This document shows, in pieces, positions 32,787-39,992 of a stretch of DNA of 45,710 bases. Both the position numbers and the translations under genes were made by a program. The notes beneath the pieces were generated by a model. The model was not told the DNA's origin. It saw only the letters and a program-made list of their open reading frames with translations, and made no database searches. Origin of the DNA: a virus. The first letter of the stretch is position 1. Each line of letters starts with the position of its first letter. Where the stretch lies: positions 1 to 45,710 of the IMG/VR virus record IMGVR_UViG_3300023281_001248. The stretch is one strand, 5' to 3'.

Positions 32787-35386
32787 CGATCACCTCTCAC
32801 GTTAGGTTCTAGCACGATCCAACTCGCGGCATGAGCGGCAGCGGCCCATTGCGTCTGCTGCTCTTGCGCCCACCACAGAGCCGGACATTCGTCCGCGTAC
32901 CAGATGTCCGGTGGGCATGAAAGCCATACGGTTGGTAAACACGGTGCCTCCCAATTACTTCTTCTCTCTTGCGCAAACCAAGTGCCGCCAATTTCTTCGT
33001 TGACAGCCGTCCATGTTCCCCCAGGTTCTTCGGCAGATTGTGCCTCATGTGGTATCTCTGCCGCCAGCCATAAACTAGCACATCGCAATGCTTGCCATCC
33101 TGCGGTATTGCAATCCGCCAGCCACAATTCGCAATCTTCAGCGTCTCGCGTAACGAACAAAGCGAATAACGGATCAACCCACTCGACCGGAATCCTGGCT
33201 TCGACACCGGGATCGACGCGCCATTCGATTGGCATCGTTCCATCGGTTGGGTCAAGAATGCCTCTGGCTTCCCACGGAATTATTTGATTGAACTGCTTGA
33301 AGAAAATCTGCTGCCACTCAATAAGGATCTGGTGATCCGTTGCGACAAAACTTTCTTGCAGCCACTCGAACGGTATCGTGCTGTCGAAAAGCACGGGGCT
33401 GAACCACGCAATCGGGATCTGATGATCGCTTGCCAATGCCGGACTCAGCCATTCGACGGGAATAGAATTTTCGTCGCCTACATCTACCGTCCATTCGATC
33501 GGGACACCGAACGACTGCAGAGCGTCGAGATTCCACTCCACTGGTATGGACGCGTTCAGGGCAACGCCCTGCGTCCATTCGTAGGGAATGATGAAGTCAA
33601 CCGCACTGAACTCACCACTCCAAGCAACGGGAATTTGATGGTCAAGCTCTAACTGCAGGAACCATTCGACGGGAATGCCGTTATCTATTACGAGATCCGT
33701 TTTCCATTCGACCGGCATCTGCCTGTCAATTTCCAGGAAGACGGTGAGCGCCCACTCGTATGGAATGACGTGATCGGTCTCTAGTTCCGTCGTCCACTCA
33801 ATCGGAATGACTGCATCGGCATCAAGGAAGCCAGCCCAGTTGATTGGAATGGCGTGCGTCGATACCAACACGCTTTCAAGCAACCACTCGACAGGGATCT
33901 GGTGATCCGTTTCTAACTCCGTCGTCCATTCGACAGGCGTCTGTCGGTCTGTTTCGAGATCCAGTTTCCAGTCGAACAGTATTTCGTAATCTGATCCTGG
34001 ATCTGAAAACGGTCCTCGCCAAGCGAACGGTATAACGAAGTCAGGTGGTGGCTGGACCTCTCCTTCCCATTCAAAAATTGGCTGGTGATCTGAAGTAACT
34101 CCACCTCGCCATTCGATTGGAATCTGAGAGTCATGCGGGGTGATCGTGCCTCGCCATTCGATAGGAACTTCTCGATCAACATCAAGTTCGAGAGTCCACC
34201 CAACCGGTATTCCAGAGTCTGCACTTAACGGTCCTGACCAAATAATTGGCATCGACCCATCAGCAGCAATTCCTTGAAGCCACGAGACTGGTATTTCATT
34301 ATCAGCAGCAATTCCTTGCCGCCACTCAATTGGAGCCAGGTGATCACCTGGCGTCGTTACGTTGATCCACTCGACAGGGATCTGATTATCGAGAAGCAGA
34401 TCGGTCTTCCATTCAACAGGTATTGCATGGTCTACCTGCAAATCCTCACTGGCATATTCAATGGGTATCTGCTTATCAATTGCGAGACCCTGCTGCCACT
34501 CGACAGGAATGACGTGATCACTATCGACAGGCGTCTCAGCGGAGATGGCGTAGAGAACTGCGGCATAAGCCGCGGTCAGTCGAACGGGTGTTGTATCGTC
34601 TTGATGCAGTACCGCCGCATAAGCCGCGCTCAGTCGAACTGGCGTTCCATCGTCTTGATGCAGTACCGCGGCATAAGCAGCAGTCAGTCGTACATTGGTA
34701 TTGGTCGAGGCATCAGCGAGAGCCGTATCACCGGCTGTACCGACCGCAACGTAATCGACTTCAAACTGATCCTGATTGCCACAGCCAACACCAACCCAAC
34801 CATCGACATCGAGGTCGGAATCGGTTTCATCAATCAGCCAATCAGTTGGTTCTTCGTCACCATCACTCCATACACGGAACTGAAGTGCGGTTCCATTCTT
34901 ACGAAATCGACACCAGTACCACTTGTCGATTACCGGGTGCTGATCGGCAGCGGATCGAATGTCGTTGTCGGGCCAAACGACAACAGTACCAATATCGGTG
35001 GATGTACCAGCATCGTATCGTTTTAGTTGCCACCGTTCGCTTGAGCCAACGAGTTCATAGCCAACGTAGTAGCCATCTTCACTACCGGCGCTACCGGACC
35101 CATTAACCCAAAAACTGATACCAAGATCGGCGTCGGCGTCATTGATTCGCCAGCGAACAAGTATCTCCGAATCTTCACGATTCGTGTCACTGTCAACAGC
35201 ATCAAAAGAGAAAAGACGTTCCGCGTTAGCCGTGTGGACAAATCGAAACGCTCGATCGTCTTCGGCCTCACCGTCAGAGGGGTTTTCAACGGTGTCCGTC
35301 TGGTTGCTGGTTGTGAAACGCGCAGTAAAATTTGTCGGGGCGGACCCCGTAGTCATGCCCGCAAAGTCTTCGGAATATGTCGTCAT
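32783..35386 (-). CDS. Virion protein with LamG-like head, AAYAAVL repeats, about 31 IPVEW repeats and a Trp-rich tail
   Basis: The 867-residue protein has four parts. Residues 1-225 are a LamG-like domain (LGISFWVNGSG, WQLKRYDAG, WCRFRKNGTALQFRVW). Next are three near-identical 18-residue units, VRLTAAYAAVLHQDDGTP. Residues about 285-737 hold about 31 tandem units of about 14 residues with consensus D-H-x-I-P-V-E-W-x-x-x-L-x-x. The last 110 residues have ten Trp placed every 7-12 residues in W-x-A-x-E contexts. No signal or membrane segment. The regular Pro-Val-Glu-Trp spacing suggests an extended beta structure. A tail fibre or surface appendage is the best guess. No ribosome site precedes the ATG at 35386, so translation is probably coupled to the upstream gene, which stops 8 nt before. 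Confidence 0.82.
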   Translation of the reverse strand: MTTYSEDFAGMTTGSAPTNFTARFTTSNQTDTVENPSDGEAEDDRAFRFVHTANAERLFSFDAVDSDTNREDSEILVRWRINDADADLGISFWVNGSGSAGSEDGYYVGYELVGSSERWQLKRYDAGTSTDIGTVVVWPDNDIRSAADQHPVIDKWYWCRFRKNGTALQFRVWSDGDEEPTDWLIDETDSDLDVDGWVGVGCGNQDQFEVDYVAVGTAGDTALADASTNTNVRLTAAYAAVLHQDDGTPVRLSAAYAAVLHQDDTTPVRLTAAYAAVLYAISAETPVDSDHVIPVEWQQGLAIDKQIPIEYASEDLQVDHAIPVEWKTDLLLDNQIPVEWINVTTPGDHLAPIEWRQGIAADNEIPVSWLQGIAADGSMPIIWSGPLSADSGIPVGWTLELDVDREVPIEWRGTITPHDSQIPIEWRGGVTSDHQPIFEWEGEVQPPPDFVIPFAWRGPFSDPGSDYEILFDWKLDLETDRQTPVEWTTELETDHQIPVEWLLESVLVSTHAIPINWAGFLDADAVIPIEWTTELETDHVIPYEWALTVFLEIDRQMPVEWKTDLVIDNGIPVEWFLQLELDHQIPVAWSGEFSAVDFIIPYEWTQGVALNASIPVEWNLDALQSFGVPIEWTVDVGDENSIPVEWLSPALASDHQIPIAWFSPVLFDSTIPFEWLQESFVATDHQILIEWQQIFFKQFNQIIPWEARGILDPTDGTMPIEWRVDPGVEARIPVEWVDPLFALFVTRDAEDCELWLADCNTAGWQALRCASLWLAAEIPHEAQSAEEPGGTWTAVNEEIGGTWFAQERRSNWEAPCLPTVWLSCPPDIWYADECPALWWAQEQQTQWAAAAHAASWIVLEPNVRGDR
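32810..33150 (-). repeat. Trp-rich degenerate repeats
   Basis: The C-terminal part of the 867-residue protein repeats short units such as ELWLADC, SLWLAAE, GTWTAVNE, GTWFAQER, DIWYADE and LWWAQEQ. The units share W at a fixed place and Ala/Glu after it, at about 7-12 residue spacing. Confidence 0.65.
33177..34532 (-). repeat. About 31 tandem IPVEW units
   Basis: Counting each [IVM]P[VIFY]xW core gives about 31 units of 13-17 residues between these positions. Some neighbouring units are very alike (LETDHQIPVEW, LETDRQTPVEW, LETDHVIPYEW), others have drifted. The pattern is selected at protein level, with recent local duplications. Confidence 0.9.
34553..34693 (-). repeat. 54-bp direct repeat, three copies (last one partial)
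   Basis: Copies of a 54-bp unit code the 18-residue VRLTAAYAAVLHQDD-x-TP repeats. DNA identity is high, with mostly third-position changes, which points to recent in-frame duplication. It is not CRISPR: the copies abut without spacers and lie inside a reading frame. Confidence 0.88.
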
Positions 35387-35394
35387 GCGCTAGA

Positions 35395-36411
35395 TCACGT
35401 TTGCAGATCCAGGCCAAACTGTGCTGTATTTACAGTCGACTCAATCCAGTCCGAACCACCGTTTGGATTGTTTTCATAAATATTATTCACGAACTGCCAA
35501 TCAACACCAAGAGTAAGATTGCCGCTCTCGACCTCTGTCGTTCCATTCCTGGCTATCGTCCTGACTTCACGAACACCAGCATCTTCTTTTCGCACTAACA
35601 TTTTTGCATCGACACCGAACACGGTGCCAACACTTCCCGCTAAAGCCGCAAAATTATATAACTCACGATCTGTCGCAGTAGCTGACCAGTTGTAGGTGGT
35701 GTCATCGTCAGGCGTCAAGCCATCATCTACGGCCTCATAGTTATTGGTTCCACCACCAACGCGAGTAAAGTCATTCTCGTTACCATCGGCATCAGGAAAG
35801 ACGGTTTCGACGCGACAGTCACCAAGCGGCCCGGTATTGTCAGTTCCGGCATCATCAAGGATATAAAGATCGTCAATCTTCATATCGGTAGTGGTGGTAG
35901 AAACAAACTCGATATTATTTACGTCTGTCGTGGTGCCGTTCTTAGTATCGACGCCGGTATCTGACATTATCGAACTGCCATCAACAAACACATCATAGGT
36001 GCCGGTACTATCGTGAATCGTGACATCAACTTCAATGTAATACCACTGACCAGAATTGAGGCCGAGGCCACTGGTTATTTCTAGTGCGGTAGTGCCGCGA
36101 TTGATCTCAAGTTCACCGGCAGCAGTAAGATCCAGACCAATATGATCGGTGGCATCATTTCGTATGTTGAAAAACCGGGTATTGATAAGGCCTGATGTGA
36201 ACTGCACGGCAAAACCAACCGTAACGACATCGGTTGCAGGGAAGGCTTTTACAATTGGTAGGCCACTAGATAAGCACTGAATACACTGGTCACTACCATG
36301 CCGACCAGCAACAGGGTCCCACGCCGCAATAGATATAGAACTCCAGCCACCACGAGTTAGATCAGTGTCGACATCGTATTGCTCAAATCCATCAATTACG
36401 AGCAGGGCCAT
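35395..36411 (-). CDS. LamG-like virion protein, paralogue of the 22.1-23.3 kb gene
   Basis: The 338-residue protein MALLVIDGFEQYD has a LamG-like N-terminal region (about 1-190; GQWYYIEVDVTIHDSTG, YDVFVDGSSI, IDDLYILDDAG). A second region starts ETVFPDADGNENDFTRVGGG and matches that of the product of 22089-23294. No signal. The start at 36411 is chosen over a longer frame to 36534, because the extra residues are Arg/Cys-rich and overlap the upstream gene; the ribosome site (AGGG) is weak. Confidence 0.78.
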   Translation of the reverse strand: MALLVIDGFEQYDVDTDLTRGGWSSISIAAWDPVAGRHGSDQCIQCLSSGLPIVKAFPATDVVTVGFAVQFTSGLINTRFFNIRNDATDHIGLDLTAAGELEINRGTTALEITSGLGLNSGQWYYIEVDVTIHDSTGTYDVFVDGSSIMSDTGVDTKNGTTTDVNNIEFVSTTTTDMKIDDLYILDDAGTDNTGPLGDCRVETVFPDADGNENDFTRVGGGTNNYEAVDDGLTPDDDTTYNWSATATDRELYNFAALAGSVGTVFGVDAKMLVRKEDAGVREVRTIARNGTTEVESGNLTLGVDWQFVNNIYENNPNGGSDWIESTVNTAQFGLDLQT

Positions 36412-36419
36412 GACAAGCC

Positions 36420-36713
36420 CTACAGTTTCAGATAGGTCATCTCGACGCCAGCAGCTGGATCGATCGCGCCTGCGGTCGGGTTGACAAAACGCACCGTCAG
36501 CTGACCAGGAGCGGTTCCCCAGGCAGTCGCGCAATAACCCAGGCCGTCATCGAGACCGGAAGCACCAAGATCGAATGCAACAAGGTATAACTCGCCTACC
36601 TCGACTCCAACCAGGCCAGTGATGTCGGCATCAACTGTAGTAATGGTAGCGATCGACGGCAGATCGACTAACTTTTGCCGGACATCATCCGCATTGATTT
36701 TGGTAACACTCAT
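36420..36713 (-). CDS. Small virion-associated protein
   Basis: This 97-residue protein is Ala/Gly/Val-rich and beta-like (VGVEVGELYLVAFDLG, GQLTVRFVNPTAGAI). No signal. TAGGAGA lies 6 nt before the ATG. It lies between the adaptor and a LamG-like gene. A small tail or decoration protein is likely; no family recognised. Confidence 0.7.
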   Translation of the reverse strand: MSVTKINADDVRQKLVDLPSIATITTVDADITGLVGVEVGELYLVAFDLGASGLDDGLGYCATAWGTAPGQLTVRFVNPTAGAIDPAAGVEMTYLKL

Positions 36714-36722
36714 GTCAATCTC

Positions 36723-37490
36723 CTAGAAGAAGTGCGCCTTTACACGACGCGGATAATTTCGTTCCTGGCTGCGAACCCGCAGCAGACGTGCTGACGGTCT
36801 CTCACCGACCATTGCAGTAAACGTGTCCAGGAAGTCTTGCGCAAGTTTTTTGTCCTCAGTTTCAGAATCACGTTTCTTGTACGCCAGATGCTTCATGTAT
36901 TCCAGCAGGCACAGGTGATGCTCTTGCGCAATCTCTGGACCATCCTGATGTCGCGAAGGCCAAAGCATGTCAGCCGCGGCATACCTGTCGACCGTCATGT
37001 GGATGGTTCCAGCGAGATCCGGCACACGATACAGCTGCAACTGGTTGGTGTCCGTATCCTCGACGTAGTAGATGACCGTGCCTTCAACGGGACTGGTTTC
37101 TTTGTCCCAGTCCGTTACTTCGAGATCCATTTGCTGTGTGGTGCGCTTGAGCAGAATAAACTCGTCGCCGTTCGAATCTACGAACTTCATGCGCCGAATT
37201 GACAGAATCTTTGGTGACAACGCGTACACACCAGTCGACGCCAAGACGGGTATTTGAGTGATAGCAGCAGTCGTGTCTTGATCAAGGATTGGCTGGCGAA
37301 AACAGAACTCGGTCTGAGCCTGATTCGCGTACCGGCAGATCTCCTGGTTAGACCATAGGAGACCGGTATCTTTATTCTTCCAGTTTACGTCTGTGACGGT
37401 ATCCCCAGGTAAATCGTCAACATCCTGCCGGAAGAGTGTTGCCAGTTCCTCTAGCGTCAGAGGTGGCTTAATGTCCTGGGCACTCGCCAT
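36723..37490 (-). CDS. Head-tail adaptor-like protein
   Basis: The 255-residue protein has a helical N-terminus (LTLEELATLFRQDVDDLP), a stretch LWSNQEICRYANQAQTEFCFR like the first helices of connector proteins, a beta segment (VYALSPKILSIRRMKFVDSNG) and C-terminal helices (EHHLCLLEYMKHLAYKKRDSE) ending basic. This is the plan of ring-forming adaptors bound under the portal. Location after the capsid genes and before the tail genes agrees. The ribosome site is weak. Confidence 0.7.
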   Translation of the reverse strand: MASAQDIKPPLTLEELATLFRQDVDDLPGDTVTDVNWKNKDTGLLWSNQEICRYANQAQTEFCFRQPILDQDTTAAITQIPVLASTGVYALSPKILSIRRMKFVDSNGDEFILLKRTTQQMDLEVTDWDKETSPVEGTVIYYVEDTDTNQLQLYRVPDLAGTIHMTVDRYAAADMLWPSRHQDGPEIAQEHHLCLLEYMKHLAYKKRDSETEDKKLAQDFLDTFTAMVGERPSARLLRVRSQERNYPRRVKAHFF

Positions 37491-37500
37491 TTGTTTTTAC

Positions 37501-37977
37501 CTATTCTTCTGCGTCGTCTTCCTCTTGGCGTGCAACCTGCTCGTCCTGGATCTCGGCAAGCAACGACTTGCGAGCCTTACCGGCGCGCTCCATCGTTGCC
37601 AACTGGTCCAATGCCGAATCAGATAAGCCGCCAAGCGCGTCCTGTGCTTCACTGACCTTCATGCCAACGATTGTCTCGCACATCTGCATTTCGATGTCGA
37701 GATCCTCCTCTTCCTGGAGTTTGTCGGCGTCACTGGGTTCGTCCGGTATTTCAACAAGCTCTGGTTCCGGCTCTGGTTCCGGTTCCGTCATGGCTTCACC
37801 GAACTTGGTGTATTCCTTGATCGAAAGCAATCTGGCAAGATCCGCCTCGTCTGTTACTTCACAAACGTGAGCCTCACCGCTGCCCTCGCGTGGCTTGAAC
37901 TCGTACGGGCCAGCTGGCATTTGGATTGTCGAGCCGACGCCATTACGCGTGCGCCTGATATGTAATTCTACGAGCAT
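37501..37977 (-). CDS. Acidic protein downstream of the capsid block
   Basis: The 158-residue protein has a beta-type N-terminal half (MLVELHIRRTRNGVG, AGPYEFKPREG, AHVCEVTDEADLARLLSI), a Pro-Glu run and a helical acidic C-terminal half. Similar small YEFKP-type proteins lie near connector genes in other phages; role unknown. It is the first gene after the strong terminator, with GGGGAGA 6 nt before the ATG. Confidence 0.72.
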   Translation of the reverse strand: MLVELHIRRTRNGVGSTIQMPAGPYEFKPREGSGEAHVCEVTDEADLARLLSIKEYTKFGEAMTEPEPEPEPELVEIPDEPSDADKLQEEEDLDIEMQMCETIVGMKVSEAQDALGGLSDSALDQLATMERAGKARKSLLAEIQDEQVARQEEDDAEE

Positions 37978-37995
37978 GAGCTATCTCCCCAGATT

Positions 37996-38024
37996 AAAAA
38001 TAGTGGGGGCGAAAACGCCCCCAC
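37996..38024 (-). terminator. Strong intrinsic terminator after the capsid genes
   Basis: On the minus strand GTGGGGGCG-TTTT-CGCCCCCAC makes a perfect 9-bp GC-rich stem followed by TATTTTTAA. It lies between the capsid block and the connector/tail genes. Only about 20 bases separate it from the next start, so downstream genes either rely on read-through or on a promoter I do not see. Confidence 0.88.
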
Positions 38025-38060
38025 CAATCCACAAACCAATCACCCGAAGAGGATGGTTGG

Positions 38061-38537
38061 TTAAACGCTTTCGAACTGAGATCCAAGCTCTGGACGTGTC
38101 ACCAGTGTCGCGTGAATGTCAGCAGCGATACCCGTTGCAGACACAACGTCAACGTCTACGATAACGTACCGATCGTAGTTAGCTGCCGCGAAATCCCAGA
38201 TTGCAGCAGTCTCGTACCGGTTGTTGGCAGCGGCCTGAATAGACTGAGCAGATGCGAACAACGTCGCGTCAGTCGTATCAGTAGGATCTTGCACGGTGTC
38301 TTCCACACCGACATCGATCGTACCCGTTGCGCCAGTGTCAAGATCTTCATTGATCAAGACGAGCGACACGATTCGATGCTGGGCCGGAACCTTCAGCAAC
38401 CGGATTCGCGTTGCCACGTCTTCCGTGTCTGTCGTCAGAAGCGAAATCCGCGTCTGTTGAGTGGTTGTCTGACCGGCTTGCGCTGACGCGATAGACGGTC
38501 CAGAGTTTCCACCCATGACTGTTTCTAATGCAGGCAT
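38061..38537 (-). CDS. Probable capsid decoration or head protein
   Basis: The 158-residue protein is beta-rich (IRLLKVPAQHRIVSLVLI, YVIVDVDVVSATG) with no signal. It lies right after the major capsid gene and before the terminator, so it is likely made in similar amounts. Proteins of this size and position in N4-gp56-capsid phages are often head-associated. TAGGAGA is 7 nt from the ATG. The name rests on position. Confidence 0.65.
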   Translation of the reverse strand: MPALETVMGGNSGPSIASAQAGQTTTQQTRISLLTTDTEDVATRIRLLKVPAQHRIVSLVLINEDLDTGATGTIDVGVEDTVQDPTDTTDATLFASAQSIQAAANNRYETAAIWDFAAANYDRYVIVDVDVVSATGIAADIHATLVTRPELGSQFESV

Positions 38538-38582
38538 ATCTTTCTCCTAAATGGGCATCTCATTTCAGCCCTGTGCTAACTA

Positions 38583-39701
38583 CTAGCCTGGATCAGCTGA
38601 GTACGTGTCCAGAGCGATGACACCGAAGTCCTTCGCAGTACCTTCGATGGTGAAACGGGTTTTCTTCAGTCCGAAGATTGAAGACGTGCTGATAATCAGC
38701 TGGTTCCCGTTGTCACGAGTTTCCTCGTGCCAGTTGAAACGCAAGCCCGTACCCGGTGACCCGAACGCGACCACAGCAGCCTGGGCACCAAGGAACAGTG
38801 CGCGTGCAGCAGGTTGATCCGAACCAGCACCGGCATCCGTGAAACGAATTACACCCTTGTTAGAGTGGAGAACTACCGAGTTATGCATGCCCAAACCGCC
38901 CTTAAATATCGGCGAGGACCTGCCTTCAGCAGTTGCTGCTGACTTCTGGATTTCGAGCCAGTTACTTGCACCGGTTGCGGTACGGAGATCGAACGCCTGC
39001 CAGGGTGACATGAGCAACACGTAGTGTTCCTCACCGTCAATCATGACCGGCTGGATCTGCGGCGTGCCTTGCGTGCCGCCACCCATCATCACGGCTTTCG
39101 TGATGGCACGATCAATTTCAACAGTCGTTATCTGGTCGTTGTTCGAGATCGTTGCGTACGACGTGGCGTCACCACCGTACATCACATGCTCGGCGTCCGG
39201 CGTAGCAATCGCGTTGTTACTGAAACCGGTATAACTCGTCGGGAAGATGTACTCGGTATTCGCGCCACGCGAACCACTGAGATAAATGAAGAAAAGTTCG
39301 TCGAAAATGCGACCCCACCACTCAGCCTGTCTGGAGCGCGCAACACGACGAAGGTCGTGAATAGTTCTTTTGCGCGTCATCCGTCCACCGCTGTTCGTGC
39401 CTCCGCGCATTTGATCGATAAAAACTGAGTCCGTATAGAACTTCAAATCTTCCTCAGTTCCTTCCTGAACATCATCGCCTTCGATCGGCTGTTGACGGAG
39501 TTGCATAGAGAGATCAAAGGTGATTTGTTCACCGGCATCTGACTCTAATTGGGGAAGCATTTGAATCGGCATCCCTGATTCTGGACCGACTCCCATGAAC
39601 TTCTTATTGAAATACGATACACGGGCTGTATCGACCGCCAGGAATGCGGAAAACCGCTTGACGGCTTTGGCGTCGTTAAGACCGATAATGGTTTGCGCCA
39701 T
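38583..39701 (-). CDS. Major capsid protein, N4-gp56 family
   Basis: The 372-residue protein fits the N4-gp56 major capsid family. It starts AQTIIGLNDAKAVKRFSA, has a phage capsid E-loop-like segment with GEQITFDLSMQL and a conserved middle (GRMTRKRTIHDLRRVARSRQ, then ELFFIYLSG), and ends with the usual strand set (LGAQAAVVAFG, RFTIEGTAKDFGVIALDT). It assembles the head shell on the scaffold. The leader holds an AGGA hairpin about 33 nt upstream and a separate ribosome site, TTGGAGG. It lies after the scaffold and the CsrA-like gene. Confidence 0.93.
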   Translation of the reverse strand: MAQTIIGLNDAKAVKRFSAFLAVDTARVSYFNKKFMGVGPESGMPIQMLPQLESDAGEQITFDLSMQLRQQPIEGDDVQEGTEEDLKFYTDSVFIDQMRGGTNSGGRMTRKRTIHDLRRVARSRQAEWWGRIFDELFFIYLSGSRGANTEYIFPTSYTGFSNNAIATPDAEHVMYGGDATSYATISNNDQITTVEIDRAITKAVMMGGGTQGTPQIQPVMIDGEEHYVLLMSPWQAFDLRTATGASNWLEIQKSAATAEGRSSPIFKGGLGMHNSVVLHSNKGVIRFTDAGAGSDQPAARALFLGAQAAVVAFGSPGTGLRFNWHEETRDNGNQLIISTSSIFGLKKTRFTIEGTAKDFGVIALDTYSADPG

Positions 39702-39733
39702 GGTGACTAAACCTCCAACTTGGTTGGTAAGTC

Positions 39734-39747
39734 GTCACTCCTGCGAC
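39734..39747 (-). promoter_or_regulatory. AGGA-loop hairpin, copy 2 (major capsid leader)
   Basis: The same 14-mer as at 30380 and 41028, GUCGC-AGGA-GUGAC. Here the flanks extend the stem to 7 bp (UC before, GA after). It sits about 33 nt before the capsid ATG and apart from the Shine-Dalgarno sequence, so it is not kept for ribosome binding. Confidence 0.75.
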
Positions 39748-39764
39748 GATCAGAAATGTGAGCG

Positions 39765-39989
39765 TCAAGCGCCCCTTCTCGCGACTATAACACCATCAGG
39801 GGGGAGAACTTCAACTCCCACATCATCTGGAGCATCGATCGCGAGACGGGCGTATTTGTTCCCACGCTTGTAAATTAACTGAACAGTGACCTTTTTTGAG
39901 TCGTCACCGTTCGTTAATTTCAACTTGTGATTCGTGTGAAGATCAACCTCCAAGCGGCTTCCCCTCTCAAGATCATGGTACATAGCCAC
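39765..39989 (-). CDS. Small CsrA-like protein
   Basis: The C-terminal 40 residues of this 74-residue protein, VTVQLIYKRGNKYARLAIDAPDDVGVEV by eye, follow the CsrA/RsmA core: VTV, then G-N, then R-x-x-x-x-A-P-x-x-V-x-V at near-matching spacing. The first 30 residues diverge. The residues known to bind RNA in CsrA (the N-terminal L-x-R-R strand and the H-R-E-E-I segment) are not evident, so RNA binding is uncertain. Its place between scaffold and major capsid genes, beside two AGGA-loop hairpins, gives functional support. The alternative is a small beta-rich head protein. Start: GTG at 39989, with AAGGAA about 11 nt before, or ATG at 39983. Confidence 0.55.
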   Translation of the reverse strand: MAMYHDLERGSRLEVDLHTNHKLKLTNGDDSKKVTVQLIYKRGNKYARLAIDAPDDVGVEVLPPDGVIVARRGA

Positions 39990-39992
39990 CGA

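Noticed and set aside
34553-34693. Possible CRISPR array
   Set aside because: The repeats abut with no spacers and keep a reading frame; they code protein repeats.
34274-35106. Plus-strand open frames of 250 and 172 codons
   Set aside because: They are shadows of the repeat-rich 867-residue gene; the IPVEW repeats on the other strand explain their periodic sequence.
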